Shown here: in pieces, positions 35,800 to 47,153 of the stretch
Layout of the letters: each line of letters begins with the position of its first letter
Numbering within the stretch: the stretch's first letter is position 1
Assembly (NCBI GenBank): GCA_021904315.1
Contig: CM038914.1
Coordinates: 22,679,065-22,743,064, forward strand
DNA length: 64,000 nucleotides
Origin: Sphagnum magellanicum
Lineage: Eukaryota; Streptophyta; Sphagnopsida; Sphagnales; Sphagnaceae
Direction of reading: 5' to 3'
Position numbers and translations under genes: made by a program
Notes under the pieces: model-generated
Seen by the model: the letters and a program-made list of their open reading frames with translations, nothing else
What the model was told of the DNA's origin: nothing
Databases searched by the model: none

Positions 35800-36620
35800 A
35801 GAAGGGAGGGAGTTTACTTTCAAACTCCCATTCTACCCTCTCATTTTTGGCTCTCGCTTTTGCCTTCCTATTTTTGCACTTCCGTTTCAAGTGTTTTCTC
35901 TTGGCATCTTCTTTTCAAGTAAAGAAAAAAAAAACCATAGATAAGAAAAAATATGTAGAGAAGGGAGGGAGCTTACCTTCAAGCTCCTACTCTGCCCTCT
36001 CACTTTTGATTCCTGCTTTTACATTTCCATTTCAAGTCTTTTCTCCTAACATCTTTTTTTTCTCAAGTAGAAGAAAAGAAAAGAAACCATAGAGAAGAAA
36101 AAATATGTATAAAAAGGGAGGGAGCTTACCTTCAAGCTCCTATTTTGCCCTTTCATTTTTTGCTCCCGCCTTCTCACTTTTGCACTTCCATTTCAAGCAT
36201 TTTCTCCTAGCATATTCTTCTTCTCAAGTAGAAGGGAAAAAAAACACAAAGAAAAAAAAATTCATAGAGGAAAAAAAAATGCAAATAAGAGAAGGAGTTT
36301 ACTTTCAAGCTCCCACTCTGCCTTCTCATTTTTGGTTCCTACTTCTGCCCTTTCGTTCCAAACATTTTCTCCTAACATTTCTTCTTTTCAAACAGAAGAA
36401 AAAAAAAACACAATGAAAAAAAAACCGTAGAGGAAGAAAAAATTGTAAAGAAAGGAAGGAACTTACCTCTTCTCAAACAAAAGAAAAGAAAAGAAAACAC
36501 AAAGAAAAGAGGGAGTTTACCTCTTCTCAAATAGAAGAAACAAAAAAAAAACACAAAGAATGGAGGTAAACAAAAGAAAAGAAAAAAAAACACAAAGAAA
36601 AAAAAAAAGCAGAAAAAGGA
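35800..36620. repeat. ~155-180-bp tandem repeat array
   Basis: Units start GAAGGGAGGGAG(T/C)TTAC(T/C)TTCAA near 35801, 35960, 36112 and 36288, with shortened copies near 36450, 36500 and 36615. Each carries CTCCCA(T)TCT(G/A)CCCTCTCA(T/C)TTTT, then (A)GCATTTTCTCCTA(G/A)CAT and a purine-rich spacer. The open frames here are by-products. A GC-richer stretch follows at 36.65-36.85 kb. Confidence 0.75.
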
Positions 36621-36992
36621 GGGAGCTTACTAATCTACTCTCGCTTTTGCATTTGGGATGAAGCGCTCCTCTTGCTTTCTCCTCTCCACCTTCCTCAAGC
36701 CTTGTGTCTACATCTCCTTGAAGCTCTGTGCTACTCAAGCTCAGGAGCTCTCTCGAGCTTTGGAGATGGAGTGAGCGGGAAATGAGGCGAGGGAGGTAGG
36801 AGGGGGGAGGTAGGTAGGAGGGGGGAAGTAAGTAGGAGGGGAAAATTTTGGGGCAGAGAAGGCACCTAAAAAATCCCTGGGCACGGGAAGAGGATATGTT
36901 TTTTGGTTCATCCCCAAAACGGCTTGAACGGCTTCATCCTGAACTGGTGCATTGGTGGCTGCTAGTTCACTCCAGCCAAAATGATCCTCTAA

Positions 36993-37284
36993 AGCAGCTC
37001 CACAGGTGCTCTGAGTATATTGCAATGAGACACAATATTTCCCAAAACCAGGATTTAGTTTTTTTTCCCCAACCCCATACTAAAACTGACAATGCAAATG
37101 ATCTATAACCAATAATAGTTATGAGCAACCTACTTCAACCAACCGCCTGTCTAACAGTCTATTGAACAATCAATAGCAGGTATTGTCCTTTGCTGAGCAT
37201 TTTGAATATCTCCAGGCCAAAGCCATTGTGCTGAGCCAAAATTTACTGTCTAGGGCTATATACCCAGCACCTGTGGACCTGCTC
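36993..37284. mobile_element. MITE, GAGCAG(G/C)TCCACAGG termini
   Basis: The left AGCAGCTCCACAGGTGCTCT and reversed right GAGCAGGTCCACAGGTGCTG are inverted, followed inward by GAGTATAT(T) versus GGGTATAT(A). The right flank is TTA and the left flank is TAA/CTA. The termini match the MITE at 43.98 kb, so this is one family, probably Tourist-like. Confidence 0.6.
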
Positions 37285-37287
37285 TTA

Positions 37288-37634
37288 GGCCCAGTTTACA
37301 ATAGGAGTTGAGGGCGATGTTCAACTCAAATCACACATTCCTATTGGTGCAAAAGTTGAAATCAGCCCCAAGTGCTAAATTACACTAGGAGTCAAGGCCA
37401 AAAAAGAAAAGATCTTTTCAATCTGCCCCAAGTTACTAATTGATGTTGAATTTTATGGCCTTGTGTTGGCCCCAAGGCTGAAGAAAAGGATACCATCAAA
37501 TTTGGGAAGCCAATTTGCAACCCTTGTGGCCAATGTTGTAGCATTTATTAATAACTTGGGGCCAGACAAAAAGCAAAAAATGCTCAGAGTTGCCCCAAGT
37601 TTTTTCAGCCCTAACTCTTAGTGTAAAGCGGGCC
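37288..37634. mobile_element. MITE abutting the previous one, GGCCC(A/G)(G/C)TTTACA termini
   Basis: The left end GGCCCAGTTTACAATAGGAG and reversed right end GGCCCGCTTTACACTAAGAG are inverted for about 30 bp, flanked by TTA on both sides (37285-37287 and 37635-37637). It shares its left TTA with the right end of the neighbouring MITE, so one inserted at the other's border. It is 347 bp and noncoding. Confidence 0.65.
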
Positions 37635-37712
37635 TTAGACTAACTCAGGGTCTCTGAGTTCAAATTTAACATTTCTTTGATGCGTCTTGCAGTGAATATC
37701 GGGGAAAGGGCT

Positions 37713-37756
37713 CATTCAAGAAGGTGAATGTATTAATGTAGGTGCAGGTTCAGCCT
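37713..37756. repeat. Second copy of the 31.5-kb terminus-like sequence
   Basis: TCAAGAAGGTGAATGTATTA continuing ATGTAGGTGCAGGTTCAGCCTGGCC matches 31510-31553 (AAGAAGGTGAGTGTACCAGT continuing GTAGGTGCTGGTTCGCCCTGGCC) in the same orientation. Both also resemble the right ends at 31028-31069 and 36944-36977. They are best read as termini of a MITE family. Confidence 0.5.
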
Positions 37757-37759
37757 GGC

Positions 37760-39539
37760 CATTAATTACAGGTTTTCCCAATTTCTTCACAAACAACAAA
37801 CTTGGTTGCGGGCACCATAACACAAAGCAAGTCAGAAAACCAAAAGTGAGCAAAAGTTACTGGCTTTCACTAGGCTAAGGACTCAGATCTCGGATCCAAC
37901 ATGTTTGCACTTTGCACCAGATGTCAATCGTGCTGATTGTGGTTCTCCACATAAAGAGTCAAAAGGGTCTTGCAGTAAAACACCACTAGGCCCACTTTAG
38001 ATGAGGGTCCAGGGTCCAATTTCCTAAGAACCAATTTGGACTCATGTGAAGCAAATTGAATCCTTGAGTTGGAGTGTACCTGGGTCCCTAGCCTGAATAT
38101 TGGTTCTCCAAATCAGAAGCTTTCCTTGAAGTACTGTCTTTTGGTCCGAACCAATTGAATTTCCCTCCAAAACAGGTGCCATATTAGCCTCAATTTGCCA
38201 CTTTTTGGTTTTGGACCCTTGTCTAAAGGCCATAGGACCGATTTAAAGCTTTTGACCAATAAGATTGCTTGAATTCATTGGACCTTTGTCTAAAGTCATG
38301 CTTAGTTTCACAACTTGTTTTTCCATAAAATTTTTAGAGTGCACACATATATACCTCCCATGGCCTTGCAATGTGTGGCCACAGCATGGGAGGGTGTGCC
38401 CTGTGAATAGTGAAACAGAGGGTGTTCCAGTACTGTCTTTCCACGACTTTACCGATAACTTTAATATCAGTGGGGTAATACCATCCCAGTGAGGCATTCT
38501 CCCTGAAATAGGCCTGCCCTGGCTTTGGCCAGTGTGCAGTCTTTGGGGTAAGACCTTGCTCTGAGGGTGTTCTGATGTACAGCACTGGCAGAAAATTAAT
38601 TTAAATTTCTTTTCCTGTGATACTCAGCTGGTATTGCAGGATACCCACCAGGTATGAAGGGAGAAAAAAATGACATGCCTGCTTGCCACCAAGAAATTCT
38701 GCTAGATAATGGGTCCTCCATATACACTAGAAATGTTCTGCTGGTACTTTATGTGTAGTGTAACACCCCAGGAGTGGGTCATTACTGAAATAAGAACCCT
38801 CCTGAGGTGGAGCCAAGGGGGTTCTTATTTCAGTTATGCCCCTGCTGCATGGGTGTTGCCCAACATAAAGCACATCCAAAATTTAAAAAACAGGGGCGAC
38901 CATTTTGTAAAATGACATGAAATGCCCACCATACTGTTATATGGCAAGTGTTCCATTTTGCGAAATGCTCATCCCTTATAATGTACCCTCCAAAACTGCA
39001 TTGAACTTAATGTCCACATGTTCTAACATGTTTCAACTTCCGCACAGAGTTGATATCTCCTCTTGATGCCCCTTGGAACTCTTAACCTCAATCATAAAAA
39101 TTGCAGATCACAAGTCACAAATGGCGATCCCAAGTACACAAGTTCAGATTGGCAATACGACAGATTACACAATCATGCTGTCTATCTAGGGTGGCAAAAC
39201 CTGAAGTTGTACAGATTTAGATGTTGCAATGATCTTAGACACAGTTGCATTTTCTAGTATCTAAGATTGTTGTTGTTATAGCGTTTACTGCAAAATGCTT
39301 CAGGATAATTAGATGAGCTAGGTGAGGAGAATTTGATAATATCTACACTGCAATGAAACACCTTTTCATTGTCCAGTTCAGAAGATGACCATGGTTTGCT
39401 TATCGTCAATCACAGAACAGAAAAAAGCATGCCTTAGTCACCAACTCAGTAATTTTCTCATTCAGATGCTTTACAGTCACAAAACTTAAGCAATTTTCAA
39501 GGAAGATTACTCCAGAGCCAGATTGCTGCTTCTAAGGGT
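37760..39539. other. Spacer between MITE cluster and APD-like gene
   Basis: No gene is recognised. The open frames at 38243-38585 on the minus strand have no family resemblance. The one clear structure is the long hairpin at about 38730-38885, listed separately. Confidence 0.55.
38730..38885. repeat. Long imperfect hairpin (MITE or miRNA-like foldback)
   Basis: A perfect 16-bp stem, ACTGAAATAAGAACCC (38784-38799), pairs with 38819-38834 across a short loop. The stem continues outward with mismatches: (G)TAACACCCC pairs with the reversed GCAACACCC, and ACTTTATGT with CTTTATGT. The total arm is about 65-70 nt. This is a foldback of about 155 bp without coding capacity. Confidence 0.7.
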
Positions 39540-42500
39540 TTATGAGTCATAAATCCTACGGACAGCACGCACATTTTCCCGGCAAATGGGACATCTTGCA
39601 ATGTCTCCATTTTGTATCCTGCAATTCAAACAGTTATGGTTTCATGGTCAGCCCACAAGCTCCAAACAGAAAACTTATAGAGAAACAAAACTGTCCTTGT
39701 GCAACAGCAGTGGTCCAGATGATTTCTGATCACAGTAAAATAAACTCACAACATGCACTGCTGAGCCATGGGCAAATGCAGCTGGATAATTACCCAAGTC
39801 CTAGCTGCTTATAACCCCACCAGCAAACAACTAGAACATCTGCAAAAGGAATCATTTGTTGCCATTGGATCATGGGTAGGTACCTCATGCCACAGGCATA
39901 ACATGTGCAGCGATGGCCACAAGGATCAAAGAAACTGTCCTTGGGTGCATCCAAGCACACAGTGCACAGCTGCTCCAAAGATTGCTCTCCACGTCCCCCT
40001 TGAAAGTTTTCAGATCCTAAAGCTGGTGAAAAGTCAGCAGACTGGCTTTCTCTTGCCAAATTTTCAGGGCTTTCATTTCCTTCTATAGAGGTGAGAGGAA
40101 CCACCTCTCGTTGACTTGTGGAAACTTGCCTGCCTTGTTTATGTAGCTCCATACCTAATAGTCCAAGCCCTATTACACCTGCAACCTCAGACCAGTTGAA
40201 ATCAAATTTACTTGCTTCAAATGTCTCCAATGGGGAAATTTCAGGATTGTCATCAAAATGTCATAGAAGAACTTGAATCAACAAAATCTTAGTGCAAACC
40301 AAAGCATTGCCCTCAGGTCCAGGATGGGAAAAACAACATACTCCACAATATGAAGTAGGTAATCCAGCGTGGAATATATGAGACTTTCACCTTCCAAACA
40401 TCAACACCATGCTGTATACACAACCACAACAGTGTGAATCAACACAAAATATACATAGTCCAATCCTGTAGATGACGCCAACTCCAAGGCTTTAGAAGTG
40501 GCAGGCTGGTTATCAAAAATTCACAGATATAGGCTACCAGAATAAGAATGCCCTTACTCATAAATGCAGTTTTATATCCTGTTATGCAGAAATCAATGAT
40601 TGGACAGACCACCCAATAAGGAAAGCTTCAAACAACTGCAAGACAGACTCATTATTCTGGTGGAAACATTATATCTGTTCCTCAAAAACTCAGATATGTA
40701 CTCAGGGTTCATATTACCTGCTTCTTGTCAGGTGCAGATATTAGCACCCGCTTGGATTTGGACAATGACAGAGGCACCCGGCAAACATTCCCATTCACCA
40801 GTGAACAGCGAGATTCCGCATCTTGAACAGAATGAATCATGCAATGCATCTTCAAGTGGAAGGAAATCTGGCACAAAAATAACCACAATATTGATGAGCT
40901 AAGTACAGATCTGGGTTTCTCTTGTTCTGAAAGATACCCCAGCAAAGCAGATCGCATGAGTTAACTCTCATGTAGACTTTTTCACACTCATGTAAACTTG
41001 TATATGGAATAAATAGGCAGTTGAACCACCCACCTTCATTTCATGAGCATTCAAGTTCCCAAAGGCAACATAGTAGTCATCATCTTCTGTCACTGTAAAA
41101 TTTAATGAACCTCTTCCTGCATGTTGCATAGAGAGAATAGGCAGGTAAGCACAGAAGCTTGATGAAAGACTCCCAACCCACCAAACCTGAGCTCCAATCA
41201 GTCATACAAAGATTGGCAATTAGCTGAACAAACATAAACAACTTCATCCCATGTGCTCTAGGAGACTTCCTGAATGAATGTCTTACCATAAATCCGCTTC
41301 CATGCTGATACTAATTGAGCATTACTTGGATCCTTTGTCCATTCCTGATAGCTATCTTCACCTGCAACAGTAAACCAAATGACATTCATTTGTCAATAAT
41401 AGATGACATGAATTTTTCACAGGAGATATACCTTGTCATTGGAGTTCGCCACAGCTGCATCTACAATTTGACTATCAACCAGCAATGCGCATGGGTACCA
41501 TGATTGAATGAAACAAACTCAAAGAAGATAACAGCCTTTTCACCTCTGACAATTGCCAGCACCAGGCTATCTTCCCAAGAGTCTTTCACATTGTATATGA
41601 GAGTAAAAGATGAGCCTTTGTTCAGCCAGAATCCATATCGCTGCAGATAATTAAAAACAACTACCACATCAGATTCTGCTTAAGATCAGATGAATGCAAA
41701 GTGATTTCAATTGCCCACCATAATATAAGAAAAGCAGGAGAGTCCAATACAAAATCCAAACAGAAACTATGGCAGAGAGATACATGCCTGGTGGAACCGT
41801 GGATTGACTGTCACATTAAATTTTTCGTCTGAAATGAATGGATGACCATAACCTGGATGCTTTGCAAATGAAGCCACAACTGGACCAGGCTCTCCAAGAT
41901 TCTGAACCTGAACCCTCAAATACAAAAAAGCACCATACTGATGATGATACTCAGCAAGATGGTCCAACATTATGAACCCCCAGCAATTGAACCATTTCCA
42001 AACCACAACTCTGAGCATAAAACACATGCAAATATGGCACATGTGCATTGGATTCATAAGCAATTAGCAAATGCTCACCAACCTTGATCTCCTTCACCAA
42101 CAAAGGACTAGCCTTCAGGACCCGCGAATAAAATAATCCCATCTCCAAGACTTGAGATCCATACAGGCTGATAAGCATCCATAGCGAAACTGTGGACTCA
42201 AAGTGGGTGCAATATTCATTTGTAAAAATGGAGATCTACAAGCAGCTGAAAGAACAACAATGATATAACAACAGGACTGAAATGGATGATGATTCTGTGT
42301 GAAATGTGTGCAAATTATCTTTCCCAATCTTTGAAATACAAATTTCAGCTAATTAGCAAAAACAATCCACAAACAGGTTTGAACCAGCATTGTGTGCCTC
42401 TTTCCTTTTAAAGATAACCTCTGGTCCCAGTTTCTCTGAGAGTGGGTTTGAGTCTAGTTCTTTCAATTTCTAAAGCCCATGGTTCTGGTTCTGGCACATT

Positions 42501-43229
42501 TTTTTAACAAATTCAAGAACCTCTACTCCTGGTTCTATGCACACACTACACACTCCTGAATGCCAGATCTTATAAGTTTTACAACAAATTAAAACAGGGT
42601 TTTGTATAGGTAAAGAGTTCAACAACTAGTGAAAATTCATACTTCATTAAGTTCAGCCTACTTGCCAACTTTCTCAAGAAAGAATCAACTTGCCCACCTA
42701 AAGAACCTAAACATGTATTCAACAGTGGTTTCGTTTTCAGTTCCAGATCTTGTAAAAAGGCTAGTTCCTCGGTCCCATTCTTGTTCCAGTTCCAACAAAA
42801 GGGTGCCAGTTGAAGTCCAGGGCACAAGAACTTGAAGCTCCGAATTTAACACTACAAACCGGATACCCTCACAAGACTGGTTTGAACCCTTAAATATTTG
42901 ACCTAAACCAAAGAAGGAGAAGCTGAAGAGGAAAGAAAATCTGGCGTACCCACGATCACGAAGAAGCCAATAAACCAGTAGAAGTCAATGGCAGATTCAG
43001 CTACTTGCTGCTGTCCCTGAGATCCTCCTCCTCCTCCTCGCCATGACCTTCCATAGCTAGAGTAGGACCGCGACCAGTATGAGTCAGATTGCTGTGAACC
43101 GTACCTCGAAGTTTGTTCTCGCCTTGTTTGCAAATTAGAGACTGAGGGGTCGAAGGGTCGAGCGCTGCCGCCCTGGCTATGTGTAGATATCGCTCCTCCA
43201 TCGAATGCACCTCCACTTGACCTCCCCAA
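39540..43229 (-). CDS. APD-like membrane RING-HC E3 ubiquitin ligase
   Basis: Ten exons join in phase: (unresolved start, up to about 43229)-42950, 42189-42083, 41907-41788, 41640-41544, 41361-41287, 41116-41034, 40867-40718, 40411-40342, 40178-39884 and 39618-39540. About 451 residues are seen. Order: Ser/Gly/Arg-rich N-terminus, TM1 (FYWFIGFFVIVVSLWMLI), a lumenal/extracellular part with VLKASPLLVKEIKVQNLGEP, RYGFWLNKGSSFTLIYNV and EDDDYYVAFGNLN, TM2 (WITYFILWSVIGLGLL), then a C-terminal RING (CTVCLDAPKDSFFDPCGH, CYACG, CPICR) and RRIYDS. This is the architecture of ABERRANT POLLEN DEVELOPMENT-type ligases on endomembranes. No in-frame ATG exists in exon 1, so a further 5' exon is likely. 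Exon 3 appears to use a GC donor (CAG|GCATGT). Family assignment is good; substrate is unknown. Confidence 0.85.
42420..42850. repeat. GGTTCC/GTTCCAG-rich repeat in APD-like intron 1
   Basis: The first intron holds clusters of short CTGGTCCCAG, GGTTCTGGTTCTGG, CCTGGTTCTA and TTCCAGTTCC motifs. The same vocabulary crowds both ends of the hAT element at 49.8-55.4 kb. It is probably a short non-autonomous hAT derivative, but no termini are defined. Confidence 0.35.
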
Positions 43230-43717
43230 TCCTCCACCACCACCCCCTCTGTGCCTTACGTGATCCTCCAGCTTGCCTTTCCTTCCTCAGACCCAAAAAA
43301 GCAATCCAATCACAACCACCACGGGCCTTGCTTGCTTTTCCTTCAAGATCCTCCGTTCTTCCTATAATTTTTTTTCTTTTGCAATACGCAACGAAAGACT
43401 AAATCAATCTACAGCAAATCCTTAGCATCATCAACGCCCGTACGCAACCGTCTTCTTCGTTCTTCTCGAAATCGAGGAACCTCTTGGCAAGTTCCTTACG
43501 GATTGACGAAAGCTTCCGGAAAGGAATTTAAGGTAGATGTGGAGAACAGACCGATTCAGAGGTGAAGAAGCAAAAGAAAAAACAATCGCAATTTTTGCTG
43601 CAAACCGTTCACTACAACAAACAAAATCTTCGGACCGATTTCAAATGCTTACAGTTCTAAAATCGACGCGGACTCCGTCGTCCTCGCAAATCCTTGAATC
43701 GTCCACCACCTTCTCCA

Positions 43718-43735
43718 AACCCTAACCCTAATAGT
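43718..43735 (-). promoter_or_regulatory. Telo-box-like AAACCCTAACCCTAA in the APD-like promoter/leader
   Basis: AAACCCTAACCCTAATAG lies about 490 bp upstream of the first recognised APD-like exon. AAACCCTAA telo-boxes are common in promoters and leaders of plant genes active in dividing cells. The surrounding sequence (43.4-43.74 kb) is GC-richer, CT-patterned and promoter-like. Confidence 0.45.
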
Positions 43736-43977
43736 TCTTCTTGTTCTTCGGTTGCGTCCCACCAGTCTTCCTGAACTTGTGACAAGTGGCCTTGATCCCA
43801 TTGGCTAGTATTTGTCACCTAGGAGTGGCATGGGACTCCCAAAATTTGACAAGTGGCAACGTTTTTTGAGCTGATAATTTTACAGGGCCCTACAAAAGGC
43901 TTAAGAATCTGGATGACACTCTCATTTGCTGTTCAGGTGGAAAGTTACAACCCATAACTTTTGGCCCCATTGCATTA

Positions 43978-44359
43978 GAGCACCTCCACACAGTGCTCAG
44001 TATGTGATCTTGCACAGTAAAATTGGATGAAGAAAAGTCAAAAAATATACCGGTTTGGCTGAGAAAATAGTCTTGGCTCAATATAATTGCACACTCTGCG
44101 GTGGGTGGTACAAGGCGCAGCGGCAACGACGTGCACCTGCAGAAAGGAGTGTAATAAATATGATCTGACTTCTGGTCAGTGTTTCTGATCGCCCATCATA
44201 ATGATTGGTCCAGGTGGTTTGCTACTGGTAGTAGTACCCCACTTATTTGTTGTCCCAGTTTCGATTTTATGGGTGGGGTTGCAAAAAAGTATATAACTAA
44301 AACTTGGATGTGAAAAGTATTTTTGCAGGGTCACATACTGAGCACCAGTGGAGATGCTC
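43978..44359. mobile_element. MITE with TTA target duplication, 382 bp
   Basis: The left GAGCACCTCCACACAGTGCT continues CAGTATGTGATC. The reversed right reads GAGCATCTCCACTGGTGCTC continuing AGTATGTGACC. Both are flanked by TTA (43975-43977 and 44360-44362). This is the clearest member of the family also seen at 36.99 kb. A Tourist-like (PIF/Harbinger) origin fits the 3-bp duplication. Confidence 0.75.
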
Positions 44360-47150
44360 TTAGTGATTTGCTAGGCTACCCTGGGCTCTCATTTGCCCAA
44401 TGATTCCATAACCCTTTGCTGCTTGGATGAATATTTCATAACCAATCTCTGTGTGGATGAAAAGAGAGATTCCCATCATGAGGGATGGTTATGTCCAGTA
44501 ACCAACCAGAGGGCACTGGTTAATGGAAATAGTCTCCATGGTTATGGTAACCAGCATCCTCTCACTGGTTACCTAGTCCATAGGGTCTTGGACCCTAGTG
44601 TGAAACCATATGGACACACTTTGATCTCTAAGTGGATGAGAATGTTCACTAACCCTAACCCATCTAATTCTTAGCTCCTGGTGTAAGATCGAGAGTCAAT
44701 ACATATGACACTCATGATTAGGTCATGTTATTATTACTGTAGTACAGGGGCAGCTTCAACATATGTCTGTCAAATAATAAATTAATTTTGAAGATTTCAT
44801 GTTTGATGGAATGTTCTTTGAATTTTTTTGAATTTTTCTTTATTTTCCTGTACAATTTTTTTCCTTTGAAAAACATATTTTATGAAAATTTCTGCATTTC
44901 TATAAATATTATTAACTTCTTATTAACACCTGATTTGGTTAGCATCAAAAGTTTATCCTAATTAACCTGATTCCTGTTGACCAAGTTGGAATCAAGTTAA
45001 CTAGTTGCACATGGTTAACTTCAAGTTGAATTGGAATAAAATTTCAAGGTAGAATGGGTTGCAAGCCTTTTTCTATCTATTGTTTTGTTTCAAGAGTGAG
45101 CTTTGCCTCAATGAATCAATCTACAATTTTGTTTTGATGTATTAGCCCATGATTTTTTTTCCCCATTTTTTCAATGTTGCTAAAGTGACAATCGTTAAGA
45201 ACAAGATTTAACCATAGTTGACTACAAAGCAAATCTCAAAATAGATTTTATTCAAAGCATTCTATATTGTGGCTACCTACTAAAGCCTTAAGGTAGAAAA
45301 TTTCTAGAGATTTATATATATTTTCTCAAAATCTGGCAAATTTTGGTCATTTAATTCCAAAAAATCCTTTGTTGATGTTATTGGGCCATTTATTTTCACA
45401 AAATGGAAAAAATTTACCACAATAAAGACCATTTGGTGTTAACATTTGCATGCATAATCCATCTTTCTTTTTCATTTTATTTTATTTTGAGGAATAGGTA
45501 AGGTTTTGTGGCCTTCATTTTGGGTGCATGACTTGCACATGGAATAGGTAGGTTTTGTTTCCTTGGTTGCTTCTTGTTGATAAATATTCTTACTTTTCAT
45601 TAGGATCATGTATATGCAAAAATGACATTATTTGTTTTGGGAAGCCTTAATAATGTTCCAACGTCATTATTTATTTTTGGTGTTGAAATGACAAACTATT
45701 GTAATTTTGTTGTATTATGCTTAGTAGTTGCATAATCATTGATCTAACATTGTGAGATTATGTGAACTTCTTTTGTCTCCAGAATGGGATAAAGAACCTC
45801 TTTTGGTTAATGTTGTCAATTGACATTCTAGTGTCATGAATTGAATGTGAAGTTGCTTTGAAGAGGCTTTCACCTTGTGATATCCTCAGATGAACGTATT
45901 CACCTTTGTCTTTATGGACCCTTTTGTGAATAGCGGCCCAAAATTAAACACGAAATATCATATGTATATTATTATACACATGTAATTTCTGTTTTTAAAT
46001 CTTGTTGAAACATAGTTGGCTACACAATCAAATGCTCAAGTATTTGATGATGTCAAGATATTTTGTTCACAATTAAAAGTCTTAGCAAACCACTTTTTGG
46101 GGAGCCATTGTATCACTCTACTCAAACATCTAAATTTTGAGAAATTTTTTACATGACATCAGATTTATGTATCAAATGACTTGCATCCAAATGGGTATTC
46201 AATCTTGTATATCAAAACACTATTAAATAATTTCAAGTTTGTATATATTTTTTGGTTATAAGAAGTGTGCCATATTTCCAACTATATGTGCATGAGAGAA
46301 TGGGTGTAGAATACCATAATCTAGTTTCTTTGTGATGGGACTAACCATGACAAATCATGTTTGTGAAGTCGGGAAATATGTTCAACATAATTGGATTCAT
46401 GGTTTCCATTGCTATCCTTAAAAAGGTTATGTGATGATCTTTAGTTGATTAAAAAATAGTATAAAATATAAAGGGGATGTCACTCATTGGACCAAATAAA
46501 ACATGGGAAACCATGCATAATTTGCCTATTTGATAAGTGACCCTTTCATCTCCTTGTGAAGAGGTAATCATATGCCACCTGCCTACATTCAGCCATTGGG
46601 AACAACATCTTTTGTGATCACTTTTGTTGTACATATTTGAGAGACTTCAATTGTTGCTAGGCTATGAATTTCTGAACAAGAGGATTTTTTTTGGGAACAA
46701 CAATCAAACACTTGTGATCATGTGAAAATTTCATCATTTCAAGGGATCATGGGTCAAGTGTAGTACAACCAAAAATACACACATACCTACACACCCTTTG
46801 GGCATTTCTCCAAGAGGCAAAGACCCCCACAATATCCTTCTCCTATTGTTCATTCATGTGGTGTTTTCAATGTTCTCCCAAACATTATCAAAAGTGGGTG
46901 ACTTATAATCCACATGAAACTAACTGGGTTGAGAAGGAAAAGCTTGCAATGTTAAAGTAGATTGATCCAATTTAGGTTAGGGGTTCGCAGAAGGGGTGGT
47001 GATGGGGGAAGTTGAAGAAGATGAAGTACCCAAGGCAGCCCCCGGCTTTAAAACTTCTTGATTAGTTTTTGGAGGTGTTTTTCAATCATGGGAATTCTGC
47101 ACCATCAACCCTTCAAAGTGTGGAAATGAAAAAGAGCCTTAAATTCTAAG
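44360..47150. other. Spacer upstream of the adenylate kinase gene
   Basis: No gene is recognised. It is AT-rich, with one copy of the dispersed repeat at 45165-45370. A GC-richer stretch from about 46970 probably belongs to the promoter and leader of the adenylate kinase gene. Confidence 0.55.
45165..45370 (+). repeat. Dispersed ~230-bp repeat, copy D
   Basis: This is a more diverged copy with the same order: GCTAAAGTGACAATCGTTA, GAACAAGATTTAACCATAG, TGTGGCTACCTACTAAAG, AAATCTGGCAAATTTTGG. AAAATCCTTTG follows, as in copy A. Confidence 0.6.
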
Positions 47151-47153
47151 GCG

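Larger units (their letters stand above)
32038..36977. mobile_element. Possible 4.9-kb inverted-repeat element
   Basis: The left end 32038-32071 (AGCCAGAGTGAACCAACAGC then CACCAATGCACCAG) and the right end 36944-36977 are inverted copies matching at about 30 of 34 positions. Between them lie only simple and tandem arrays (32.2-32.9, 34.2-35.1 and 35.8-36.6 kb), with no transposase. The pair could bound one large non-autonomous element, or represent two separate insertions of the family whose ends also occur at 30841, 31069, 31553 and 37756. Confidence 0.4.

Noticed and set aside
34230..36620. CRISPR-like regularly spaced repeats
   Set aside because: The window is plant nuclear DNA; units are tandem and diverged, with no unique spacers between identical repeats and no cas genes.
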